From contig DIPE01000112.1 of the NCBI GenBank assembly GCA_002427015.1, positions 2,765 through 12,092 on the forward strand: 9,328 nt of DNA, in the 5' to 3' direction. The notes beneath the pieces were generated by a model. It saw only the letters and a program-made list of their open reading frames with translations, was not told the origin of the DNA and made no database searches. A program made the translations under genes and the position numbers. The stretch comes from Firmicutes bacterium UBA5496. Lineage in GTDB: Bacteria; Bacillota; Proteinivoracia; UBA4975. Below are positions 1-7,500 of the stretch, in pieces; the first letter of the stretch is position 1, and every line of letters begins with the position of its first letter.

Positions 1-113
1 GATGGAATCTCTACTTTTTTAGCCGGCGCCTCTTTTATGGGTTTAGTCCTGCACCCTGTTGCAACCCCGGCGAAAAGTAAAAGGACAAGCATTAATCCCA
101 GCCAACGTCTCAT
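1..113 (-). CDS. Putative lipoprotein, N-terminal fragment (runs off the window)
   Basis: Only the first 37 codons are inside the window, so the function cannot be named. The ATG at 111-113 is preceded by a strong ribosome binding site (GGAGG, 7 nt upstream). The peptide starts MRRW, continues with a hydrophobic stretch (LGLMLVLLLFAGVA, residues 5-18) and reaches Cys21 in the context ATGC, an acceptable lipobox, so a diacylglyceryl-anchored protein on the outer face of the membrane is inferred. After Cys21 the chain becomes hydrophilic and rich in Lys and Pro, as in the linker of many lipoproteins. It is too short to be a full frame in this window, but the signal peptide, lipobox and ribosome binding site agree. 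It lies beyond the hup terminator and so is probably a separate transcription unit. The bulk of the protein lies upstream of base 1 and could belong to any lipoprotein family. Confidence 0.75.
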   Translation of the reverse strand, partial: MRRWLGLMLVLLLFAGVATGCRTKPIKEAPAKKVEIP

Positions 114-123
114 TAGCCTTCCT

Positions 124-155
124 CCCGTCTTAGTTTAGTACTAGCTTTAGACGGG
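124..155 (-). repeat. Inverted repeat in the leader of the lipoprotein gene
   Basis: Two perfect 7-base arms (CCCGTCT and AGACGGG on the minus strand, at 149-155 and 124-130) are separated by 18 bases that themselves contain the palindrome TAGTACTA. The downstream arm runs into the GGGAGG ribosome binding site, so a folded leader could partly cover it, or the repeat could be a protein-binding site. No T-run follows it, so it is not a terminator. A role is inference only. Confidence 0.35.
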
Positions 156-164
156 GCAAATCAA

Positions 165-170
165 ATTATA
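165..170 (-). promoter_or_regulatory. Possible -10 box for the lipoprotein gene
   Basis: A perfect TATAAT on the minus strand begins directly after the T-run of the hup terminator and about 52 nt before the lipoprotein ATG. No good -35 hexamer is visible at 16-18 nt upstream, where the terminator stem lies, so this is a weak call based on the -10 alone and on the need for a promoter after the terminator. Confidence 0.3.
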
Positions 171-171
171 C

Positions 172-203
172 AAAAAATCAGGCCCACCCTAGTGGACCTG
201 ATT
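172..203 (-). terminator. Intrinsic terminator after hup
   Basis: On the minus strand a 12-bp stem (AATCAGGTCCAC pairing with GTGGGCCTGATT, one G-T wobble) closes a 4-nt loop TAGG and is followed by a run of T. It begins 4 nt after the hup stop codon. It ends the spoVB-mazG-hup unit and separates it from the lipoprotein gene. Confidence 0.9.
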
Positions 204-207
204 GAGG

Positions 208-480
208 CTATTTAACCAGTTCTTTGAAACCTTTACCGGCCTTGAAGGCGGGAACATTGGTTGCGGGAATCTTAATTTGTTCGCCAGTGCTGGGATTGCG
301 GCCAATCTTAGCTGCCCGCTCTCTTCTTTCAAAGGTGCCAAAGCCGATAATCTGAACTTTTTCTCCCTTGGCGACGGTCTCCATGATACCGTCTAATACT
401 GCGTTAACAGCCCTTTCACTGTCCTTCTTGGTGAAGGCAATTTTCTCAGCAACCAGTTGAATGAGATCAGTCTTGTTCAT
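208..480 (-). CDS. hup: DNA-binding protein HU
   Basis: A 90-residue histone-like protein that binds and bends DNA as a dimer and compacts the nucleoid. The length is that of the family. Visible hallmarks are the N-terminal helical pair starting MNKTDLI, the GFGTF turn (residues 46-50), the DNA-contacting beta-arm with RNPSTG (61-66), whose proline is the intercalating residue in HU/IHF proteins, and the C-terminal FKAGKGFKE (79-87). The ATG has a good ribosome binding site (AGGAGGT, about 6 nt upstream). It lies 44 nt after mazG and may be read both from the spoVB promoter and from a candidate promoter at the end of mazG. A strong terminator follows. HU rather than IHF is favoured by the Gram-positive context. 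In B. subtilis the position after yabN(mazG) is occupied by yabO instead. Confidence 0.97.
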   Translation of the reverse strand: MNKTDLIQLVAEKIAFTKKDSERAVNAVLDGIMETVAKGEKVQIIGFGTFERRERAAKIGRNPSTGEQIKIPATNVPAFKAGKGFKELVK

Positions 481-517
481 GAAATAACCTCCTGTTGGTT
501 TTTTGGAATCAAAACGT

Positions 518-545
518 ATCTTAACTATTCTCCATCAAATGCCAA
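518..545 (-). promoter_or_regulatory. Candidate sigma-A promoter for hup inside the 3' end of mazG
   Basis: On the minus strand TTGGCA (540-545, five of six matches to TTGACA) is followed after 16 nt by TAAGAT (518-523, four of six matches to TATAAT). This would start transcription about 30 nt before the hup ATG. HU is usually needed in large amounts, which fits a private promoter, but the match is moderate and untested. Confidence 0.4.
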
Positions 546-1136
546 ACTCCTGCTTGACCCGCTTAATTTATCGAAAAAACCTTGCACTTCCGCCTCTAGG
601 CAGCGATTCTCCCGGGAGGCCTGCTGGGTAAGAGTAATCAGCTGGCGCATAAGGGGGTCTTCTACCTCTGCAAGTTCCACTTTGCCGGCAAGCTTCTGCA
701 GCAACAGCAATCCCGGCAGGGGCGGGACTTTGGGTTTGTCCTCTGAACCCGCCTCCAGCCTCTTGGCCTCGGTCCAAAGGCGACTGACTTCATCAGGTGT
801 GCTGGCCTTCTTATCGGCAAAAACATGGGGATGCCGGCGGACTAATTTTTCGGTAATGGACAGCACTACATCGCCAAAATCAAACAGCCCATGCTCCGCA
901 GCAATCTGGCTGTGAAAAACTATTTGCAATAACAAGTCTCCCAACTCTTCACAGATTTTATACCCTTGGCCCTGGGCCACAGCATCTGCTACTTCATAAG
1001 CCTCTTCAAGGGTATGGGGAACAAGGCTTCGATTTGTCTGGGCCCGGTCCCAGGGACAGCCAGCAGGAGAACGCAAATAGCTAAGGATGTTAAGCAAGGA
1101 ATCAATTTTTCGGGATGGCTCTAACTCTGCATGCAT
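525..1136 (-). CDS. mazG: Short MazG-family nucleoside triphosphate pyrophosphohydrolase
   Basis: MazG enzymes hydrolyse (d)NTPs to the monophosphate and pyrophosphate in a Mg-dependent reaction, clearing non-canonical nucleotides. The N-terminal domain is well conserved: CPWD (residues 27-30), the metal-binding LEEAYEV helix (E44, E45, E48), EELGD (63-67) and RRHPHVFAD (100-108). After the linker that normally joins the two MazG domains (about residues 125-155) the sequence ends within some 50 residues without a second EExxE/ExxD set, so the protein is 203 residues against about 260 for the two-domain enzyme of E. coli. It also lacks the tetrapyrrole-methylase half of B. subtilis YabN. Start choice: a GTG at 1143-1145 overlaps the spoVB stop, but GAGG at 1145-1148 sits 8 nt before the ATG at 1134-1136, which I therefore prefer. 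That puts it 5 nt after the flippase gene, probably translationally coupled. Confidence 0.92.
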   Translation of the reverse strand: MHAELEPSRKIDSLLNILSYLRSPAGCPWDRAQTNRSLVPHTLEEAYEVADAVAQGQGYKICEELGDLLLQIVFHSQIAAEHGLFDFGDVVLSITEKLVRRHPHVFADKKASTPDEVSRLWTEAKRLEAGSEDKPKVPPLPGLLLLQKLAGKVELAEVEDPLMRQLITLTQQASRENRCLEAEVQGFFDKLSGSSRSLAFDGE

Positions 1137-1141
1137 CTGCT

Positions 1142-2776
1142 TCACCTCAACAGCTTCAAACGGGTTAAGATCTTTGCCAGCTTGGGGCCGATAACCGGAA
1201 TCAGTTCCAGCTCAGACCGGGAAATAGTCCCGGTCATCAGGGTTGCAATACCATAAACGACAATGCCCACCCCAATTGCAACGATAACTGCCGCACCGAC
1301 AATAAAACGTTGGCTGAGCCAAGAATTTAGCAAGATAAATGCCAGTCGCTGGAAGAGGGGATATAAAAAGTATACGCTGAGCCCCATTAAAATCGCATTC
1401 AGGCTGGGTTTGACAAAGCTTTCGGTAATTGAGATACCGCCGCCCACAAGCTTTTTTATGGCCCGGAGGTTAAGGAAAGATGCCAATGCAAAGGCGATAA
1501 TGGTACCGAAAGCCGGACCAAGAATGTTGATTGAGGGTATGGGCGTTAGGAAATAGTTTATTGTGACTTTGATCAGCAAGCCGCAAAACATGTGGCTGAC
1601 AGGCAAGTAGGTCTTGCCCAGCCCCTGCAGTACCGGAGAGGTAGTCTGGTTAAGGCTGATGAAAATGGCGGCGAAAGCGGCCACCGACAAGGGCCGAGCG
1701 ACTGCAAGATCATTATAGAGGAATATGCTGATGGGCTCGGCAAGAACAAAGAGGCCAATGGCCGAGGGCAGTCCGATAATTTGGCCCATCCTGATGGAAA
1801 GGCTGCTGAGGCCCTTGATTATGTTGAGCTGCTTGCTGGCGTACGCTCTGGCTACGGCTGGAAGCAGCGCAGTGCCCAGGGCCATAGTAAAGATAGTGGG
1901 CATGTTCACCAGGGACATGGCCGCCCCCGAAAAGATGCCTTGCAGAGCAAGGGCAGCATCCTCACTGAATCCTCCTGCTTGGAGGCGAGGCAAGATTAAG
2001 GTGGAGTCTACCATGTTGACCACAGGGACAATGATGCTGCCAATGGTAATGGGCAGAGCCAAGGCAAAAATGTCTTTGATAACCCGCTTTGTGGGCTGCA
2101 AAGAATTTTCTGCCGACAAAGAGGCAAGCCTGTTATATTCAGGAGCCGAGCGGAAATACACAATGAGCAGCCATATCAGGCCGGCGGCAGCCCCAGTTAC
2201 CGAGCCAAAGGCAGCGCCGGCGGCGCCGAGTTCCAGGCTGTACTTTATCAGGATGCTGGCCAGCAGGAAAATTGTTCCCACCCGCACCAATTGCTCTACA
2301 ATGGAGGCCACAGCCGAAGGTTCCATGCGCTGTTGCCCTTGAAAAAAACCCCGGAAGGAAGCTTTTACTGCATAGAAAACAATTGAAGGGGCTATTGCCA
2401 GCAAGGGATACAATGCTCTGGATACCTTGAGCATGTTGGCTGAATAGTGCGGTGCCGCCAACATAAGGACACCAGTAACAATCAGGCCGGAAGCAAGCAT
2501 CAAAGTGAGGGCGACCCGGAAGACCTGCCTGGCGCCTTCATAGTTATCGAGGGCTATTTTTTCTGAGACTAGTTTCGATACCGCCAGGGGCACCCCAGCG
2601 GTAGAAATTGACAACATCATTGAATACAGCGGATACACTGCCATAAAGAGCCCCATGCCCTCGCGGCCTAGGATGTTATAAAGGGGGAATCGATACACAG
2701 CTCCCAGGATTTTGACGATTATGTTGGCTATTGTCAAGATTAATGCGCCTTTAATAAATTTGCTTCCTTCCTGCAT
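1142..2776 (-). CDS. spoVB: SpoVB/YabM-like polysaccharide or lipid-linked precursor flippase
   Basis: A 544-residue integral membrane protein of the MOP superfamily (MurJ, Wzx and SpoVB relatives), with about 14 hydrophobic segments spread over the whole length and a basic C-terminus. The N-terminus (FIKGALILTIANIIVKILGAVYRFPL, in pieces over residues 7-32) and the loop LGREGMGLF are typical of the SpoVB/YabM group, as is the PLAVSKLVSEK segment near residues 62-72. Such proteins move lipid-linked cell-wall or spore-cortex precursors across the cytoplasmic membrane. Which substrate this one carries is not visible. Its place between spoVT and mazG matches yabM of B. subtilis, so YabM orthology by position is likely and the SpoVB name is by family. 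The ATG has the ribosome binding site AGGAG at 9 nt. It is first in a unit with mazG and hup, behind an extended -10 promoter. Confidence 0.9.
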   Translation of the reverse strand: MQEGSKFIKGALILTIANIIVKILGAVYRFPLYNILGREGMGLFMAVYPLYSMMLSISTAGVPLAVSKLVSEKIALDNYEGARQVFRVALTLMLASGLIVTGVLMLAAPHYSANMLKVSRALYPLLAIAPSIVFYAVKASFRGFFQGQQRMEPSAVASIVEQLVRVGTIFLLASILIKYSLELGAAGAAFGSVTGAAAGLIWLLIVYFRSAPEYNRLASLSAENSLQPTKRVIKDIFALALPITIGSIIVPVVNMVDSTLILPRLQAGGFSEDAALALQGIFSGAAMSLVNMPTIFTMALGTALLPAVARAYASKQLNIIKGLSSLSIRMGQIIGLPSAIGLFVLAEPISIFLYNDLAVARPLSVAAFAAIFISLNQTTSPVLQGLGKTYLPVSHMFCGLLIKVTINYFLTPIPSINILGPAFGTIIAFALASFLNLRAIKKLVGGGISITESFVKPSLNAILMGLSVYFLYPLFQRLAFILLNSWLSQRFIVGAAVIVAIGVGIVVYGIATLMTGTISRSELELIPVIGPKLAKILTRLKLLR

Positions 2777-2793
2777 CCAACTCTCTCCTCTCG

Positions 2794-2823
2794 CACTGGG
2801 CTTAATTATACCAGAATCCAGTG
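2794..2823 (-). repeat. Inverted repeat flanking the spoVB -10 box
   Basis: CACTGG and CCAGTG, perfect 6-base inverted arms at 2794-2799 and 2818-2823, are separated by 18 bases that contain the TATAAT of the spoVB-mazG-hup promoter. The placement around a -10 box would suit an operator for a dimeric repressor. Arms this short can occur by chance. Confidence 0.25.
2805..2813 (-). promoter_or_regulatory. Extended -10 promoter of the spoVB-mazG-hup unit
   Basis: The minus strand reads TGGTATAAT, a perfect extended -10 element (TGnTATAAT), about 29 nt before the flippase ATG and just past the spoVT terminator. The -35 region is poor (TGGCAA at 18 nt spacing is the best match), which is tolerated in extended -10 promoters. 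The housekeeping sigma factor is inferred. Confidence 0.7.
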
Positions 2824-2835
2824 CATATTTGCCAC

Positions 2836-2858
2836 AAAAAAAGGGACCTTAGGTCCCT
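2836..2858 (-). terminator. Intrinsic terminator after spoVT
   Basis: Minus strand: AGGGACC, loop TAA, GGTCCCT, then a run of seven T. The 7-bp GC-rich stem begins 4 nt after the spoVT stop codon and isolates spoVT from the downstream spoVB unit. Confidence 0.92.
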
Positions 2859-2862
2859 CTCT

Positions 2863-3420
2863 CTACTGAGCCATTTGTTTTGCAAGGAATTTGGCCGCAG
2901 TTTCTGTTAGTTTAACCTCCATTTCTCCCATCTTGGCGTTAGGCTCTCGTGAACAGAGAATCACGGCGCCGATGGGGTCGCCACCGGAGATAATTGGAGC
3001 TATGACCTCTGAGGTGAACTTGCACTCTTCATCATCGGCCAGGCAGCTGAGGCACTCTTTTTGGCTCCCTGGTTTATCAATTTTGATTGTCTTGCGTTCT
3101 TCCATGGCCATTTCCACTGCCGGCCCCACAGTCTTGTTGAGAAACTCTTTTTTAGGGGCTCCTGAAACCGCGATTATCATATCACGGTCGGCAATGCAAG
3201 ATATATGTCCCAATGATTCATAAAGGGAATCGGCATATTCTTTGGCGAAGTCCCCCAACTCGCCGATGGGAGAATACTTCTTAAGAATGACTTCGCCGTC
3301 TCGATCGACAAAAATCTCTAACGGGTCACCTTCACGTATTTTCAACGTACGGCGTATTTCTTTGGGAATAACAACTCGCCCAAGATCGTCAATGCGTCTG
3401 ACAATGCCCGTCGCTTTCAC
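2863..3420 (-). CDS. spoVT: Stage V sporulation protein T, forespore transcription regulator
   Basis: SpoVT is an AbrB-type regulator that tunes sigma-G-dependent genes in the forespore of endospore formers. The N-terminal swapped-hairpin domain (residues 1-50) is essentially the Bacillus sequence: MKATGIVRRIDDLGRVVIPK, EIRRTL, REGDPLEIFVDRDGEVILKKYSP. A GAF-like domain follows (about 55-183) with GHISCIADRD, AVSGAPKKEFLN and GDPIGAVILCSRE. The length of 185 residues is close to the roughly 178 of B. subtilis. The start is GTG (3418-3420), chosen because AAGGAGG lies 7 nt upstream and the family begins exactly there. The GAF domain carries Cys123, Cys126 and Cys133 (CxxC-x6-C), which I do not recall in the Bacillus protein. 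It is a single-gene unit between two terminators, behind a sigma-G-like promoter. Confidence 0.97.
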   Translation of the reverse strand: MKATGIVRRIDDLGRVVIPKEIRRTLKIREGDPLEIFVDRDGEVILKKYSPIGELGDFAKEYADSLYESLGHISCIADRDMIIAVSGAPKKEFLNKTVGPAVEMAMEERKTIKIDKPGSQKECLSCLADDEECKFTSEVIAPIISGGDPIGAVILCSREPNAKMGEMEVKLTETAAKFLAKQMAQ

Positions 3421-3465
3421 CGTCTTGCCTCCTTACAGTCAAGTAATTTATGTCCCGGTCATTGC

Positions 3466-3496
3466 TAGTATATATCCTGAGCGCATTATTTATTCA
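3466..3496 (-). promoter_or_regulatory. Probable sigma-G (forespore) promoter of spoVT
   Basis: On the minus strand TGAATA (3491-3496) and TATACTA (3466-3472) are separated by 18 nt. The known sigma-G consensus is close to TGAATA, 17-18 nt, CATACTA, so 12 of 13 positions match. Transcription would start near 3458, about 38 nt before the GTG. In B. subtilis spoVT is known to be transcribed by sigma-G, which supports the call. A sigma-A reading is poor because no TTGACA-like box is present. Confidence 0.75.
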
Positions 3497-3508
3497 TTTT
3501 TTACCATT

Positions 3509-3538
3509 AAAAAAAGTCTTTGCCGAGGGGCAAAGACT
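3509..3538 (-). terminator. Intrinsic terminator after the parvulin gene
   Basis: Minus strand: AGTCTTTGCC, loop CCTC, GGCAAAGACT, followed by a run of T. It is a perfect 10-bp stem beginning 7 nt after the stop codon. It ends the pth-mfd-parvulin unit and precedes the spoVT promoter. Confidence 0.95.
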
Positions 3539-3545
3539 ATGGCTA

Positions 3546-4529
3546 TTATTTAAACTTAATGGTAATTTCGGCAGCATCTTTGAGGCCTGACAAAAGTTTC
3601 TCAACAAGTTTCTTTTGCTCGGTCTGAAGCAGACTGGCAGATATTTGAGCCTTTAAGGCTTCGTCAAGTTCATAATAACCGGCGGGCTGGATTTCGGTGA
3701 CCTCAAGTATATGCCAGCCAAACTTTGATTCTACCGGCTGCGAAACCACATTCAGGTCTAAAGAAAAAGCTGCTTCGCCAAAGGACTCCACCACATTTTC
3801 CTTCTCAATAAAGCCAATGTCGCCGCCATTCTGGGCACTGCTGTCCTGGGAAAATTCTTTTGCCAGCAGGGCAAAATCTTCTCCGGCTTTTAAGCGCTGG
3901 TACAGGTTGTCAGCCAAATCCTTGACTTCGGCGGAGACATCCTCCTCCGAATCAGGGAAATTGCCTGCGTTTACGAGAATGTGGCGAACTTTCCGGAGCT
4001 CGCCATGAGCATAAAGGGTCTCTTTTTGTTCTTGATAATATTCCTCAATTGCCTCGTCAGCAGGCGCCTCAGCCTTTTCCCGCTCAGCCTCCACCATAGC
4101 ATTGATAACCTGATAATCCCTGAATAACTGCATGATCCAATCTTCATTCAAGCCCAGTTCCTGCAGACGGGTGTAATAAATTGCCCCAGAGCCCCCAAAT
4201 AAATCCTGTTTTAGGATTTGGGCGCGATAAGCATCAAACTCTTCCTGCACCTCATCCATATCTGCTTCAATACCGCGTTTCCCGGCTTCAGCAAGATACA
4301 CCTTCAAATCAATCAAATCCTGAAGAATCTGCTTTTGTTCACTGCGGGAAAGCTCTAATTCCGGCTGGGCAAGGCGGAGAAAGTTTTCATAAAGCTGATA
4401 ATCTTCGCGGGTTATCTCCTGGCCGTTGACTACAGCATACACAGATGGGTCTCTAGTGTCAGCACAACCGGACAGAATCAAGACCGCTGCCAGAAATAAC
4501 ACCGCGGCAAATTTAATTTTGCCAGCCAC
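3546..4529 (-). CDS. PrsA/SurA-like peptidyl-prolyl cis-trans isomerase lipoprotein
   Basis: An extracytoplasmic foldase: PrsA-type lipoproteins assist folding of secreted proteins outside the membrane. The signal peptide (KIKFAAVLFLAAVLILSGC) ends in a clear lipobox LSGC with Cys22. A SurA-N-like helical segment (about residues 30-150, VVNGQEITREDY then DLIDLKVYLAEA) precedes one parvulin domain (about 180-280) with VRHILV, FSQDSSAQNGGDIGF and FGWHILEV, followed by a C-terminal helix. Start choice: a GTG at 4536-4538 and an ATG at 4533-4535 sit within 2 nt of the AAAGGGG ribosome binding site, too close. The GTG at 4527-4529 is 8 nt from it and gives MAGKIKF, so I prefer it (327 residues). 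It follows mfd by about 32 nt and ends at a strong terminator, so it is probably co-transcribed with pth and mfd. PrsA by architecture; strict orthology is not certain. Confidence 0.9.
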   Translation of the reverse strand: MAGKIKFAAVLFLAAVLILSGCADTRDPSVYAVVNGQEITREDYQLYENFLRLAQPELELSRSEQKQILQDLIDLKVYLAEAGKRGIEADMDEVQEEFDAYRAQILKQDLFGGSGAIYYTRLQELGLNEDWIMQLFRDYQVINAMVEAEREKAEAPADEAIEEYYQEQKETLYAHGELRKVRHILVNAGNFPDSEEDVSAEVKDLADNLYQRLKAGEDFALLAKEFSQDSSAQNGGDIGFIEKENVVESFGEAAFSLDLNVVSQPVESKFGWHILEVTEIQPAGYYELDEALKAQISASLLQTEQKKLVEKLLSGLKDAAEITIKFK

Positions 4530-4561
4530 TGTCATCACCCCTTTCGTTCAATGTGATTCTA

Positions 4562-7500
4562 TCAAATTCTTCCTTGTTGCTCAATGGCTGTTTTCAGCAG
4601 ATGCAAAAGCTGTTCCAAATCTGCAAGCATGTTAAGCTTATCGGTATTGAGGCTGACGCTAAGGATATCCTGGCTACGAAAATCATATTTTTTCTTATTG
4701 CTAAGCCAAATTTCCTGCATTATGCTTGACGGAGGTCCCTTGCCTTTCCGAAAACGCAAGTTTATCTTTTCTTTCCCGGTGAGCTGCTCGGCGCTCCAGC
4801 TGATTGATACAATGCCGACGCAGGCTGCCAGGGCCCGAATCCTGCCCACATCCAGGAGAACTGCCAAAGGAAGGGGCAAATCGCCGAACCTGTCGCTGAG
4901 CTCATCCTGGATATCATCAATGACAGCGGCAGTCTTGGCATCCTTAATCCGACGATAGACATAAATTTTCTCTTGTTCAGGCATGTAGCCATCAGGGATA
5001 TATGCATCAACAGGCAGTTCAATGCTTACGTCCGCGTCTCCCGCCTCTGCCTTTGGCCTGCCGGCCAATAGCCGCACCTGTTGCTCCAAAAGCTGGCAAT
5101 AAAGGTCGAAGCCCACGGCGGCAATATAGCCGTGTTGCTCAGGCCCCAGTATATTGCCAGTGCCCCGGATTTCCATGTCCCGGAGGGACAGTTTGTAGCC
5201 TGCCCCCAACTCGGTGAATTCCTTAATGGCACTCAAGCGCTTTTGGGATTTCTCAGTCAGCACCCTGTCTTTGCGGTAGGTAAAATAAGCATAGGCCAGT
5301 TTCCGGCCCCGTCCCACCCGGCCCCGCAGCTGATAGAGCTGGGATAGCCCCAGCCGGTCTGAATCATAGACAATAACTGTATTGACATTGGGAATATCCA
5401 GCCCGTTTTCTATGATAGTCGTGCTCAGCAAGACCTGGTAATTCCCTTCATAAAACTCCAGCATGGTCCTTTCCAGCAAGGTGTCCGCCATTTGCCCATG
5501 CACTACACCGATATTGACATCAGGCAACAGCCGGCGCAAACGGGAAGCCTGGGCGTCGATACCCTGAACCCGGTTAAATATTACATACACCTGACCGCCT
5601 CTGTCCAGCTCCCTGCGCACTGCGGATACCACTAGCTGATCAGAGTACTCCATCACATATGTTTGCACGGGAAATCGCCCTTCGGGAGGAGTATTGATGA
5701 CACTCAAATCTCTAATCCCCAGCAGGGCCATATGCAAAGTGCGAGGTATGGGGGTGGCGGTCATAGTAAGAATATCTACATTGGCCTTAATCTGCTTGAT
5801 TTTTTCTTTATGCTCGACGCCAAAGCGCTGTTCCTCATCCACCACCAGCAGGCTAAGATTAGGCAGATGAATATCCTTTTGCAGCAAACGGTGGGTGCCA
5901 ATAAGGATATCTACCGCTCCCTGGGCGGCAGCGGCGGTTATCTCCCTTTGCTCCGCTGGGGTCTTTAAGCGGGAAAGCACCTCAACCCGAATGGGAAAGG
6001 GGGCAAAGCGCTCCCGAAATGTATTGTAATGCTGTTGCGCCAAAATTGTCGTGGGGGCCAGAATGGCAACTTGCTTGCCGTCCATTACAGCCTTCATTGC
6101 CGCCCTTAGAGCAACCTCGGTCTTGCCATAGCCCACATCGCCGCAGAGCAGGCGGTCCATGGGTCTGGGCCGCTCCATATCTTGCTTCACTTCATCAATA
6201 GCCTTGAGCTGATCCCTGGTTTCCTGAAAGGCAAAACTGTCTTCCAATTCCCGCTGCCAGGGACTGTCCGCTGAAAAGGCATAGCCGGAGGCTGTCTGAC
6301 GGGCAGCGTACAATTCCAATAAATCAAAGGCCAGTTTTTGCACTGATTCCCGGACCCTGGTCTTTACCCGCTGCCAATCCCCGCCTCCCAAAGCATAGAG
6401 TTTAGGCGGCTTATCGTCGCCACCCAGGTAGCGTTGGAGGAGATGGACCTGATCCGTGGGCAGATAAAGACGATCTTTGCCGGCATATTTTATATACAGA
6501 TAGTCCCGCTTGGCGCCGGCTATCTCCCGGACTACAATTCCTAAATATTGGCCAATGCCATGAGAAAAATGGACTACATACTCCCCAGGAGTAAGGCTTT
6601 CCAAATCGCCGGCGCTCAAGCCCTCTTCACGCCGCGGCCTTTTGGCCAGGCGCTTCCGAGGGGCCAGTTCATTGAGGCTGAGGATCACCAGCCCCTGTTC
6701 AATAAGCTCAAAACCGGCGGTAAGGGCGCCGGGAACAAAGTTGACACTTCCCGGGCGCAGGTCATCAGTATCAGTATCCCGGACAGGGATATCATGATCC
6801 TTGAGGGACTGGGACAGCTGCCTGCCTGCACCCACTGCCACCACTGTGGACTCCCGCTTGAGCCAAGCCTGAATTTCATCGGCAATCAGCTGCTGCTGGC
6901 CGTAAAAATTTGGCACCTGGCGGAAGGATAGACTGCTGGTGCCATTGAGGCGTAAATATTTCACCGATCTTGCCAGCAAAGCAAGATGCAGAGTAGGGGG
7001 TGTCCACTTTTCCACCACTGCCTCTACAGTCAGCCAAGGCTGCAGATCCGGAAGGAGCTTTCCCTTTTCCAGCATGGATTGATGTCTTTCCATGAGTTCG
7101 CTGGCATGGAGATCCAGATGCTCAAAAATCTCTGTAGTCTCCGTGGACATTACTGCACCCCGGCCAAAGTAGTCCAGCAAATTACAGGACCGCTCAAAGA
7201 AATACTGCATATAGTGACGGGCCCCGGGCCAAGACTGAAGGGTGGCAAAGCGCTCCCGATCCTGGGCCAGCTGTGGCAAAAATAAAGGAGAAAGAGTCTT
7301 TTCCCGGGCAGCCAGTTTACTCAGCACCCGCTGCCTCAGTTCGTCAGTGAGGGAGAGCAGCCGAGTGGGGCCAAAGCTTATGCCCGGGAGGGTTTTTAAT
7401 GAGCGCTGGCTGGAAAGGTCAAAACTGCGCACCGATTCAATGAGAATATCAAAGTATTCCACCCTGCAGGGCTCACCGCTGGGAGGGCAGATATCAACAA

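Noticed and set aside
457..915. Plus-strand open frame of 152 codons opposite mazG
   Set aside because: It is antisense to a clear mazG, has no family motif and its composition is that of a reverse-frame shadow.
1143..1145. GTG start of mazG overlapping the spoVB stop
   Set aside because: The only ribosome binding site (GAGG at 1145-1148) would overlap this codon; the ATG at 1134-1136 is 8 nt away and fits.
1725..2342. Plus-strand open frame of 205 codons opposite the flippase gene
   Set aside because: It is the reverse complement of a membrane-protein gene; no ribosome binding site or recognisable domain was seen, and the minus-strand gene explains the region.
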